Assembly: GCA_001296005.1 (NCBI GenBank)
Contig: LJHR01000013.1
Location: forward strand, 1-42,896
DNA from: an alpha proteobacterium AAP38
Lineage (GTDB): Bacteria > Pseudomonadota > Alphaproteobacteria > Azospirillales > Azospirillaceae
DNA length: 42,896 nt
Direction of reading: 5' to 3'
Positions 1-7,287 of the stretch are shown one piece after another. The notes beneath the pieces are model-generated. The model had not been told where the DNA came from and did no database searches. It saw nothing but the letters and a program-made list of their open reading frames with translations. Within the stretch, counting starts at the first letter, position 1; every line of letters starts with the position of its first letter. The position numbers and the translations under genes are program-made.

Positions 1-2
1 CC

Positions 3-65
3 CGCCATGTCGAACGCGCCCTGATCCATCTGGCCCGGCGCACCGGCGGGCGGGGGGCGTCATGA
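3..65 (+). CDS. ECF RNA polymerase sigma factor, C-terminal end (partial)
   Basis: Only the last 20 codons are in the window, ending at TGA 63-65. The visible tail (HVERALIHLARRTG) looks like the basic recognition helix and tail that end FecI-type ECF sigma factors. The stop overlaps the start of the FecR gene in an ATGA arrangement, the normal translational coupling of a sigma and anti-sigma pair. The identification rests mainly on this position and on the receptor downstream; the fragment is too short to assign alone. Confidence 0.6.
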   Translation, partial: RHVERALIHLARRTGGRGAS

Positions 66-997
66 CCCTGCCTGCCGATCATGATCTGGAACAGGCGGCC
101 CGCTGGATGGCGCGGCTGCGTGCCGGGCAGGATGCCGCCACCCGCCGAGATTTCCGCCGCTGGCTGGAACAGGACCCCGCCCATGCCAGCGCCATGGAAC
201 GGGTGGCCAGCGTCTGGGAAAAGGCGGGGCCCCGCTCACCGATGCCGGCGGTACGTCATCAGCCACGGCCCTTCATGGCGGGCTTTGCGGCGATGGCGGC
301 GTGCCTCGCCCTGCTGCTGGCCGTGCCACCGCACTGGCTGGCCTGGGCGCGGGAAAGCCATGTGACGGCGAAGGGGGAGATACGGGCGGTCCAGCTTTGG
401 GATGGCAGTGAGATCCGCCTGGATGCCGACAGCGCCGTGGAGGTGGCTTATGGCCCATTCAGCCGGGATATCCGCCTGACAAGGGGGGAGGCGTCGTTCA
501 AGGTCGCGAAAAGCCGCCTGCGCCCCTTCGCGGTAACCGCCGACCACCTGACCGTGGTGGCGACCGGCACGGAATTCATTGTCGAGGATGCCGCCGATAC
601 GCGCGTCACCCTGCTGGAAGGCGGGGTGGATCTGCGCGACCCGGTCAGCGACCGGGTGACAGGCCGCCTCGCCCCCGGCCAGATGGCGGTGGCCGACGGC
701 ACCACGCCGCCCCGCATCGCCAGCGCCGATATCGAACAGGCCGGCGCCTGGCGGCAGGGTCGCCTGATCTTCAACCAGACCAGCCTGGGCGAGGCGCTGA
801 CCCGCTTCGCCCGCTATGGCGGCCCTCGCGTCACCCTGTCGGAAAACGCGGCGGCGCTGCAGGTCAGCGGCGTCTTCGCCACGGGCGATGTCGAAAAATT
901 CGTGGCCGTGGCCGCCAAACTGCATGGGCTCGCCATCACACGCGGCGGTGACGGCGGCATGACGCTGACGGTGGAGCGGGCGCGCAAGAGGACATAA
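62..997 (+). CDS. FecR-family anti-sigma factor / transmembrane signal transducer
   Basis: This 311-residue protein relays the state of an outer-membrane receptor to a cytoplasmic ECF sigma factor. Residues 8-55 form the DUF4880 sigma-binding region (AARWMARLRAG, FRRWLEQDPAHASAMERV). Residues about 71-90 are a single hydrophobic membrane helix. Residues 100-195 are the periplasmic FecR domain (QLWDGSEIRLDADSAVEV, LTRGEASFKV). The C-terminus, from about 235, matches the DUF4974 module that contacts the receptor's STN domain. Its ATG overlaps the stop of the upstream sigma gene. Its natural partner is probably the STN-bearing receptor at 1950, although an AT-rich insert with opposite-strand genes now separates them. 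Confidence 0.9.
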   Translation: MTLPADHDLEQAARWMARLRAGQDAATRRDFRRWLEQDPAHASAMERVASVWEKAGPRSPMPAVRHQPRPFMAGFAAMAACLALLLAVPPHWLAWARESHVTAKGEIRAVQLWDGSEIRLDADSAVEVAYGPFSRDIRLTRGEASFKVAKSRLRPFAVTADHLTVVATGTEFIVEDAADTRVTLLEGGVDLRDPVSDRVTGRLAPGQMAVADGTTPPRIASADIEQAGAWRQGRLIFNQTSLGEALTRFARYGGPRVTLSENAAALQVSGVFATGDVEKFVAVAAKLHGLAITRGGDGGMTLTVERARKRT

Positions 998-1182
998 CTA
1001 AGCGATGGGAAATAGCGCTCATCCAATTCAGGGACAACATCGTACCACTGATCATCATTCATGAAGGTGGTACAGCAGCGGTCGTCGCTGCCAGATACAT
1101 ACCGTGTGAATCCAGACCAATGGATGCTGATGCCAATGGTTGAAAATATTAACAAGATGTAAATAATTTCAACCATCGTCAT
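814..1182 (-). CDS. doubtful small membrane-anchored protein, possibly truncated
   Basis: An open frame starts 8 bases after the stop of the cysteine-rich gene on the same strand. The first 61 codons (1182 to about 998) lie in AT-rich intergenic DNA. They encode a hydrophobic N-terminal helix (VEIIYILLIFSTIGISI), a CC pair and an acidic, aromatic stretch (DDQWYDVVPELDERYF). The remaining codons are antisense to the 3' end of fecR and have the composition of a shadow frame. There is no clear ribosome site. It may be the 5' remnant of a longer gene cut by recombination at the fecR end, or not a gene at all. No family recognised. Confidence 0.3.
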   Translation of the reverse strand: MTMVEIIYILLIFSTIGISIHWSGFTRYVSGSDDRCCTTFMNDDQWYDVVPELDERYFPSLSYVLLRARSTVSVMPPSPPRVMASPCSLAATATNFSTSPVAKTPLTCSAAAFSDRVTRGPP

Positions 1183-1190
1183 CAGTCAAT

Positions 1191-1655
1191 CTATCGACAA
1201 TCGCAAACTGCGTAGCCATTTTCGCAATATGCGTAGCAAATCGATCCGGCCGGACAATCTCTTGAACAAGTGTGATTTCCACAGTTTTTGGAGCAATTCG
1301 CCGCGTGTGCGACCCTTGAAAGGGGAACGGTTATAGCGGCCCCGACAGCGGCTGCCTTCGCGAACTTCAGGAAGAAAGAACGCCGCTGTACGGAAATGCC
1401 GCTCGGATAGACTTCATTTGTCCTGCTTTCATTCAATCTTGTCGCCCTAGATGCAAATGCAACTATGTGTGAAATCCAGAGGATGGTTGGCGCGAGAGGA
1501 ATAAGAAAAATATATGGAGAGTTATAAGTGGAGTAATTGTAAAAAATAAGTGAAATAATATAGGCAATAATACAGGCAATCATGGATCTTTTCATGCATA
1601 CCGGGCACTTGCCGAGATTTGACACCAAGGTTCTTGCCAGATTAATCCCCGCCAT
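1191..1655 (-). CDS. small membrane protein with internal Tat-like signal and 8-Cys C-terminal domain
   Basis: This 154-residue protein has an excellent ribosome site (GGAGGT, 7 bases before ATG), so it is probably expressed. The N-terminal half has a CPVCMKRS motif at 17-24 and two hydrophobic helices (about 26-40 and 48-66), resembling small DUF3624-like proteins. Residues 91-97 (RRSFFLK) followed by a hydrophobic run to AHA at 116-118 look exactly like a twin-arginine signal with an AxA cleavage site. The last 34 residues hold eight cysteines (121, 125, 130, 134, 140, 144, 151, 153). That suggests a disulfide-rich or metal-binding periplasmic domain. GC content is far below that of its neighbours, which suggests transfer. 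It lies antisense between fecR and the receptor. Function unknown. Confidence 0.65.
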   Translation of the reverse strand: MAGINLARTLVSNLGKCPVCMKRSMIACIIAYIISLIFYNYSTYNSPYIFLIPLAPTILWISHIVAFASRATRLNESRTNEVYPSGISVQRRSFFLKFAKAAAVGAAITVPLSRVAHAANCSKNCGNHTCSRDCPAGSICYAYCENGYAVCDCR

Positions 1656-1949
1656 TTTTGACCTCCATCAGTTAGATGAATTGCAATGATTTCGGATTAC
1701 AGGAAATTCTACAAATGATAAAATCGCATTGACATATGCTGTAATCAACCAAATATGCTTGCCTTGACATTAAATATCAATTTTTCAACTGAGGCGCCTC
1801 AGCGGACGGAATGACCGAAGCCCCACCCGATGACACTTCCGTGACGCCTAGATGAAAGTTCCGCATCGGCCCGGAAACAGCCTTTCGCCTGCGTCTATCC
1901 CGTTGTCCATGCCGGCATTGCCCGGCTGTCCCACGGGAGAGTTCCGATC
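1656..1949. other. AT-rich intergenic region upstream of the FecA-like receptor
   Basis: This stretch holds the leader of the cysteine-rich gene (leftward) and of the receptor (rightward). TTGACA hexamers occur at 1729-1734 and 1764-1769, but neither has a convincing -10 at 17 bases. Base composition switches from AT-rich to GC-rich at about 1790-1800, beside a perfect 14-base palindrome. No further gene is seen; the short frame starting at 1852 overlaps the receptor in another register. Confidence 0.5.
1789..1802. repeat. perfect 14-bp palindrome CTGAGGCGCCTCAG
   Basis: CTGAGGCGCCTCAG is fully self-complementary. It sits exactly where the AT-rich insert gives way to GC-rich receptor leader DNA, about 150 bases before the receptor start. 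It could be an operator for a dimeric regulator or a recombination scar; nothing in the sequence decides. Confidence 0.5.
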
Positions 1950-4478
1950 ATGCGTATGCGTTCCCTGGCCCTTGGCGTTTCCGCCCTGGCGATCCTGTCC
2001 TTTGTGCCCGGCCATGCGGTGGCACAGGGCCAGCCGGTGGCGGCCTCGCCCGCTGCCTTCACCCTGGCCCCGCGTGATCTGGGCGATGCGCTGGTGGCGC
2101 TTGGCCGGCATTACGGGCGCAATATCCTGTTCACCCCGGCACAGGTGGCGGGCAAGCGGTCGGCCCCCGTCACGTCCGCCGCCGGCTTTGATGCCGCGCT
2201 GAAGGCGCTGCTGGCCGGTACGGGCCTGTCGGCTGAGGTCGGGGCCGATGGGTCAGTGACGCTGGCCACCCGCAGCGCCGCCGCGACACCTGTCCCCGCT
2301 GCCCGCCCCGCGCCCACCCGCGCGCCTGCCGCCGTCGCCAGTGCCGCCCCAGAACAGGCGGAGCCGCAGAAGGTGGAGGAGATCATCGTCACCGGCCAGA
2401 TCTTCTACCGCAACCGCACCGCCGACCCGAACCCGGTCCTGTCCTACGACCTGGAATATTTCCAGCGGTTTGAGCCGGTGTCGGTGGGCGAGATGATGAA
2501 GCGCGTGCCGGGCGTCACCTTCGCTGCCGACGTCCTGGAATATGACGCGGTGCAGATGCGCGGCCTGCCGCCGGGTTACACCCAGGTCCTGATCAATGGC
2601 CGTCGCCCCCCGGGTGGAGAGGCCGACCGGTCCTTCTTCGTTGACCGTATCCCCGCCGAACTGGTGGAGCGGGTGGAGATCGTCCGCGCGCCCCGCGCCG
2701 ACCAGCCGTCCGAGGGCGTGGCCGGCACCCTGAATGTCGTGACCAAGGAAAGCGAGGCGTTCGAAGGCGGCTTCGCCAAGGCCGGAGCCCTGATCAACGA
2801 GGATGGCAAGGTCCGCCCCTCCTTCGCCGTCGCCTATGCCGACAGCCTGGAGGACATGTCGTACTGGGCCGCCATCAACTATCAGGGCCGCCGCAATCCG
2901 AAAAAGAAGGTCACCGATTTTTATGATGGTTCGTTCAGCGAATATACAGGCAGGGAATTGCAGGATGACACCCGTGACGGCGTTGATATCTCCGCCAACG
3001 GGGAACTGGTCACGCGGCTGGGCGAAGGCTCGCTGCGCCTGACCGGCTTGGTGGTCGATACCAACCGCGATGAGGATGAAACCTCCGTCACGTTCGAGGG
3101 CGACAGCCCGGCAGCGCTGGAACAGGACGAGGTGGAAGTGCAGCGTGAACGCATCGGTCAGCAGACCTACGCCCTGTCGGCAGCCTTTACCCACCCGCTG
3201 TCCATCGGCGAACTGGGCCTGGATGCCGGCTGGTCCGGCTATCGTGAGGACAGCAAGACCGAAGTGGACGAGGGCGACACAGTCGAAGAGGCCGAACTGG
3301 TGGAGCGCGAGACGCTGGACACCACCGACGATGAGCTGTCGGGCACGTTCTATTACAAGTTCACCCAAGGTCGGGTGGAGACCAAGGCCGGCATCGACCT
3401 TCTGCACAAGAAGCGCGACACGGCCAACCGCACCTTTGAGCTGGATGATGGCGAGTGGGAGGAGGAGACGGCCCCCGGTGCCATCTTCACCATCAAGGAA
3501 CAGCGCTACGACCCCTATGTCCGCTTTTCCTTGGACCTGACCGACCGCCTGACGCTCGATGCCGGTGCCCGCTATGAGATCACCCGCCGCGATGTCAGCA
3601 GCGAGGATGGCAAGGCCGATTATGACAGCGAGGCCTTCAACCCGTCCGCCCATCTGCGCTTTCAGGCGACCGAGGCCGACCGTTTCCTGTTTTCCGTCGC
3701 CCGCACCGTGCGCCGCCCCGACTATGACCTGATCAGTCCCTATCGTCAGGAGGAGGAGCCGGCGGACGAGGATGAGCTGATCGGCAATCCGCTGCTGGCC
3801 AACGAACGCGCCTGGGGCGTTGATGTGGGCTATGAGCGGCAGCTGGGCCGGCGCGGCATCATCGGTGCCAATTTCTTCTACCGCGACATCACCAACCTGA
3901 TCGAGCTGTTCAACACCGGCGAGGATGCCGAGGCCGGCGGCAATGTCTATGAGGCGCGCAACGCCGGCAAGGGGCAGAGCTGGGGCATGGAGATCGACTT
4001 CTCCACCCCGCTGGACTTTGCCGGCCTGCCCGATACGGGCCTGTTCGCCAACTATACCTGGCTGGACAGCGAGATGCGCGACCCCACCCTGGGCACCAAG
4101 CGCCGCTTCAACAACCAGCCCCGGCATATCTACAATCTGGGCTTCATCCAGACGATCCAGAGCCTGGATGCCAGCCTCGGCGCCTCGCTCTCTGGCCGGT
4201 CGAAGGCCAAGGAAGTGTCCTTGGATGAGGAGGTCGATCTCTCCTACGGCAAGGACCTGGAAGCGTTTGTCGAAAAGCGCTTTGCCGACCGGTTCGTCCT
4301 GCGTCTGTCTGCCTCCAACCTGCTGAACCGCAAGAAGAAGGAAGGGTTCGTCACCTTCGATGGCGACAGCGTGGCCGACATCATCGACGCCCACCGCGCC
4401 GGTGAGGTGGAGGAAAGCGAGCGCGAAAGCGAACAGTCCGGCCGCCTGTTCCAGGTCACCCTGCGTGCCACGTTCTGA
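1950..4478 (+). CDS. TonB-dependent outer-membrane transducer (FecA-like, with STN domain)
   Basis: This 842-residue receptor has a signal peptide (1-26) and an STN signalling domain at about 36-107 (FTLAPRDLGDALVALGRHYG...ILFTPAQVAGK). An Ala/Pro-rich linker and a TonB box (EEIIVTG, 143-149) follow. Next come the plug domain (MMKRVPGVTF, VQMRGLPPGYTQVLINGRRP, VERVEIVRAP, GVAGTLNVVTK) and a beta-barrel ending in the usual terminal Phe (VTLRATF). The STN domain means it signals through FecR as well as transporting. The phytase gene downstream points to phytate or its inositol-phosphate products as ligand, which is an inference. Start chosen for the signal peptide and the GGGAGAG ribosome site. 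Confidence 0.93.
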   Translation: MRMRSLALGVSALAILSFVPGHAVAQGQPVAASPAAFTLAPRDLGDALVALGRHYGRNILFTPAQVAGKRSAPVTSAAGFDAALKALLAGTGLSAEVGADGSVTLATRSAAATPVPAARPAPTRAPAAVASAAPEQAEPQKVEEIIVTGQIFYRNRTADPNPVLSYDLEYFQRFEPVSVGEMMKRVPGVTFAADVLEYDAVQMRGLPPGYTQVLINGRRPPGGEADRSFFVDRIPAELVERVEIVRAPRADQPSEGVAGTLNVVTKESEAFEGGFAKAGALINEDGKVRPSFAVAYADSLEDMSYWAAINYQGRRNPKKKVTDFYDGSFSEYTGRELQDDTRDGVDISANGELVTRLGEGSLRLTGLVVDTNRDEDETSVTFEGDSPAALEQDEVEVQRERIGQQTYALSAAFTHPLSIGELGLDAGWSGYREDSKTEVDEGDTVEEAELVERETLDTTDDELSGTFYYKFTQGRVETKAGIDLLHKKRDTANRTFELDDGEWEEETAPGAIFTIKEQRYDPYVRFSLDLTDRLTLDAGARYEITRRDVSSEDGKADYDSEAFNPSAHLRFQATEADRFLFSVARTVRRPDYDLISPYRQEEEPADEDELIGNPLLANERAWGVDVGYERQLGRRGIIGANFFYRDITNLIELFNTGEDAEAGGNVYEARNAGKGQSWGMEIDFSTPLDFAGLPDTGLFANYTWLDSEMRDPTLGTKRRFNNQPRHIYNLGFIQTIQSLDASLGASLSGRSKAKEVSLDEEVDLSYGKDLEAFVEKRFADRFVLRLSASNLLNRKKKEGFVTFDGDSVADIIDAHRAGEVEESERESEQSGRLFQVTLRATF

Positions 4479-4495
4479 GTTGTTTGATCTGTCGT

Positions 4496-4635
4496 TCCCT
4501 CACCCTCCCATCGGCTGACGCCAATGGGCCCCTCCCTCTCCCACTTTCGTGGGCGAGGGGTGGAAATTAAGCCCCTCGCCCGCTTGCGGGAGAGGGAGGG
4601 GCCCAGGCCTGCCAGGGTCTGGGAGGGTGAGGGAA
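4496..4635. repeat. palindromic dispersed repeat, family 1, copy A
   Basis: A nested inverted repeat fills the gap between the receptor and the phytase. The outer arms are CCCTCACCCTCCC at the left and GGGAGGGTGAGGG at the right. The inner arms combine GGGCCCCTCCCTCTCCC with GGGAGAGGGAGGGGCCC, around a centre with GCGAGGGG and CCCCTCGC. Related copies lie at 16331, 23009, 23651 and 32250. It does not interrupt either gene and may form a long RNA hairpin between them. Confidence 0.85.
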
Positions 4636-4658
4636 CCACGCCCCATGAAAGGACCCCC

Positions 4659-5981
4659 ATGCGCCCCCTGATCCCGCTCGCCCTGATCCTGACGCTTGCC
4701 GCCTGTGGCAAAGAGCCTGCCGCCCCCGTAGCGGCCTCCCTTCCCCTGGTCAAACCTGTGGCAGAAACCAGCCCCGGCCTGCCCGATGGTGGGGTGAAGG
4801 GCGATGCCGATGATCCGTCCTTCTGGCTGCACCCGGACGACCCCGCCCGCAGTCTGGTGATCACGGCGGCCAAGGGGGCGGGTTTGCGGGTCTACGACCT
4901 CCAGGGCAAGCTGGTGCAGCGCATCGATGCCGTTACGGATGGCCGCTACAACAATGTCGATGTCGCCTATGGGATCAAACGCCCCGATGGATCGACCATC
5001 GACATTGCGGTGGCCAGCGACCGGGGGCGTGACCGTCTGATGGTCTGGGCCATTGACCCGGCCAACCCGGCTTCCCCCCTGACCGACATTACCGACCCCA
5101 ACCAGGGTCAGGTCTTCCCCACCCGCCTGTCGCCTGACGGCACCGCAGAGATGGCGAACCCCGTGGCCGATCAGGCCAGCGCCTATGGAATGACCCTTTG
5201 GAAGGACAAGGCGACGGGGGAGGTGCGGGCCGTGGTGGCGCAGCGCAATGCGGCGCGTCTGGCCGAACAAAGGCTGGTGCTGCGCCCCGACGGCACGGTC
5301 GGCCATGAACGCACCCGCCACTGGGACTTCCCCACCACCCATAAGGGCCAGAACCTCACCATCGAGAATGACAATGACCCGGCACTCGACTGGCAGCCGC
5401 AGTTCGAGGGGCTGGTGGTAGATGAAGAAGTCGGCATCCTGTTCGCAGGGCAGGAGGATGTGGGTCTGTGGCGCGTCAACCTGACGACCGGCAAGGCCGA
5501 CGATCAGCCCTTCTATGAAGCACGCGGATCGGCGAAAAGCCCCTTCAACAACCCCGACAGCAAAGTCGCCCGCGATGTCGAAGGTCTGGCGCTCTATCGC
5601 GGCGCGGACGGCACCGGCTACCTGATCGCCTCCAGCCAGGGCGACGCCCATGGCGATGAAAAGGCACCGGACGCCGCCGGCCTGGATGACAGTTTCGCCC
5701 TGTTCGAACGCAGCGGCCAGAACCGCTATCTGGGCAGCTTCAAGCTGACGGCCAATGGCGCCATCGATGCCGGCCAGGAATGCGACGGCGCCGAACTGAT
5801 CTCCATGCCCCTGCCCGGATATCCGGCGGGCCTGCTGATGGTGCAGGATGGGTATAATGACGATCTGAACGGCATGAGCGGGGAGCCGGAGGCCACCAAC
5901 TTCAAATACGTCTCCTGGGCCGACGTGGTTACGGCCCTGCCGCAGTTGACGGTGAAGCCGGGCGGGTGGTCGCCGCGGTGA
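4659..5981 (+). CDS. beta-propeller phytase (3-phytase family), lipoprotein
   Basis: A 440-residue member of the beta-propeller phytase family, calcium-dependent enzymes that release phosphate from phytate. Start chosen at 4659 for the AAAGGA ribosome site and because it gives a lipoprotein signal (LILTLAAC, lipid-modified Cys16), so the enzyme is probably membrane-anchored and faces outwards. Family hallmarks are DDPSFWLHPDDPARSLVI, GLRVYDLQGKLVQ, YNNVDVAYG, IAVASDRGRDRL, FEGLVVDEEVGILFAGQED, DVEGLALYR and GYLIASSQGD, with many acidic residues suited to calcium and phosphate binding. It follows a TonB receptor, an arrangement known for these phytases in aquatic and soil proteobacteria. It converges with the hydrolase at 6069. 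Confidence 0.92.
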   Translation: MRPLIPLALILTLAACGKEPAAPVAASLPLVKPVAETSPGLPDGGVKGDADDPSFWLHPDDPARSLVITAAKGAGLRVYDLQGKLVQRIDAVTDGRYNNVDVAYGIKRPDGSTIDIAVASDRGRDRLMVWAIDPANPASPLTDITDPNQGQVFPTRLSPDGTAEMANPVADQASAYGMTLWKDKATGEVRAVVAQRNAARLAEQRLVLRPDGTVGHERTRHWDFPTTHKGQNLTIENDNDPALDWQPQFEGLVVDEEVGILFAGQEDVGLWRVNLTTGKADDQPFYEARGSAKSPFNNPDSKVARDVEGLALYRGADGTGYLIASSQGDAHGDEKAPDAAGLDDSFALFERSGQNRYLGSFKLTANGAIDAGQECDGAELISMPLPGYPAGLLMVQDGYNDDLNGMSGEPEATNFKYVSWADVVTALPQLTVKPGGWSPR

Positions 5982-5987
5982 GGGGGT

Positions 5988-6065
5988 GTTGTCGCATGCG
6001 CTTTGCTTATGCGACCTACGCACCTGTTGTAGGTCGCATAAGGGCGCACGCCCGCATGCGACAAC
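5988..6065. repeat. nested palindrome between convergent genes (REP-like, probable terminator)
   Basis: The outer arms 5988-6000 (GTTGTCGCATGCG) and 6053-6065 are exact inverted copies. The inner arms 6007-6019 (TTATGCGACCTAC) and 6029-6041 are also exact. The element fills the whole gap between the phytase stop and the hydrolase stop. It could act as a bidirectional terminator or mRNA stabiliser; its double-arm design resembles REP-type repeats. Confidence 0.75.
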
Positions 6066-6068
6066 CCG

Positions 6069-7250
6069 TCAGCCCCCCACCAAAGCCCTGAAATACACCA
6101 GCGTCTCCGCCTCCAGCGCCTTGACCCAGGCGGTGGGCCAATGGCTCAACTTCACGATCACGGTGCGGCTGGCGGGGTCGATATAAATATACTGACCATG
6201 CACGCCCTTGGCCATGAAGGCGTCGCTGTCGGGCAGGGTCCACCAGAAATACTGGTAGCCCTGATCCCGGCCCGGCGCTGCCGGCTCTGTCCCGTCGGGC
6301 ACGGTGGATTGCCGGACCCAATCGGCGGGCACCACCTGCCGGCCATTGGCCCGACCGCCCTCCAGCATCATCAGGCCCAGGCGGCCATAATCGCGAAGCG
6401 TGGCGTTGAAACCCGCGCCAGCCCAGGCGCGGCCCGTGCCCGGCGGCCCATCCAGCAGCCAGGTCCCCGCCCGTTCCATCCCCGCCGGCCGCCACAGCTT
6501 TTCCGCCATGTAATCGGCAAGCGTCCGGCCCGTGGCGCGTTCCAGGGCCCAGCCGACAACCCCCGTTTCCAGCGTTGAATAGTTGAAATGGCTGCCCGGC
6601 GCATGGTCGCTGCCGATGCGGGTGGCAAGGTCGGTGAACCGCTCCCGCTCCGTCACGAAGCTGTTTTCATACAGCTCCGCCATCTGGCTTTTGGTGCCGG
6701 TGCCATAGGTTTCGGCAAAGGCCGCCCCCGACCGCATCAGCAGCGCCTGACGCAAGCTCACCCCCTCATACCCGCTGCCCGCCAGTTCCGGGACATAACG
6801 GGTCAGGGGATCATCGATACTGCCGATGGCCCCATCCCGGATCGCAATGCCGACCAGGATGGAGGTGATGGATTTCGCCATGGAGAAGGAGATGAACCGG
6901 CTCTCCGGCCCACTGTGATTGCGGTAGATCTCATGCACGATCCGCCCGTCGCGGATGACCAGCATGGCATTGGTCCGCGTGCGTTCCAGAAAGGCGGCGG
7001 TGTCATAGTGCTGCCCCTCGAAACTATAGGTGAGATCCAGGGGCCGGACTGCCGCCGGCAGTTTCCAGACCTTGGGCCCTGCCGGCACGGGGGCCGTCTC
7101 GAACATCTCATCCATATGCCGGAAGGTCAGGCTGTTCAGCCCCTCCCCATACAGCACGCGTCGCATCTGCTGCTGCGACGGCGTCACCTCCGCCTGAACG
7201 GAACCGGCCAGCAGCAGGGACAGCAGCAGGAAGGGCAGGGGGCGGAACAT
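6069..7250 (-). CDS. serine hydrolase, beta-lactamase / penicillin-binding-like family
   Basis: A 393-residue exported hydrolase of the class C beta-lactamase-like family (COG1680), which includes esterases and peptidases as well as true beta-lactamases. A signal peptide (MFRPLPFLLLSLLLAGSVQA) supports the start at 7250. The nucleophile motif is SMAK (Ser123, Lys126) and the second motif YST is at 224-226. A KTG-like third motif is not obvious; KGVHGQ near the C-terminus may correspond. The substrate cannot be predicted. It is transcribed in the same direction as the ferredoxin reductase, 37 bases downstream, so the two may share a transcript. Confidence 0.88.
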   Translation of the reverse strand: MFRPLPFLLLSLLLAGSVQAEVTPSQQQMRRVLYGEGLNSLTFRHMDEMFETAPVPAGPKVWKLPAAVRPLDLTYSFEGQHYDTAAFLERTRTNAMLVIRDGRIVHEIYRNHSGPESRFISFSMAKSITSILVGIAIRDGAIGSIDDPLTRYVPELAGSGYEGVSLRQALLMRSGAAFAETYGTGTKSQMAELYENSFVTERERFTDLATRIGSDHAPGSHFNYSTLETGVVGWALERATGRTLADYMAEKLWRPAGMERAGTWLLDGPPGTGRAWAGAGFNATLRDYGRLGLMMLEGGRANGRQVVPADWVRQSTVPDGTEPAAPGRDQGYQYFWWTLPDSDAFMAKGVHGQYIYIDPASRTVIVKLSHWPTAWVKALEAETLVYFRALVGG

Positions 7251-7287
7251 GGGCGGCAGCCTCGGGTAGGGATACTTCTCCGCTCTA

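Noticed and set aside
1852-2202. Rightward frame overlapping the start of the receptor
   Set aside because: It has no ribosome site and is out of register with the receptor signal peptide and STN domain.
2253-4394. Very long open frame (713 codons) antisense to the FecA-like receptor
   Set aside because: It is a shadow frame produced by high GC at third positions; the receptor on the other strand has clear domains and a ribosome site.
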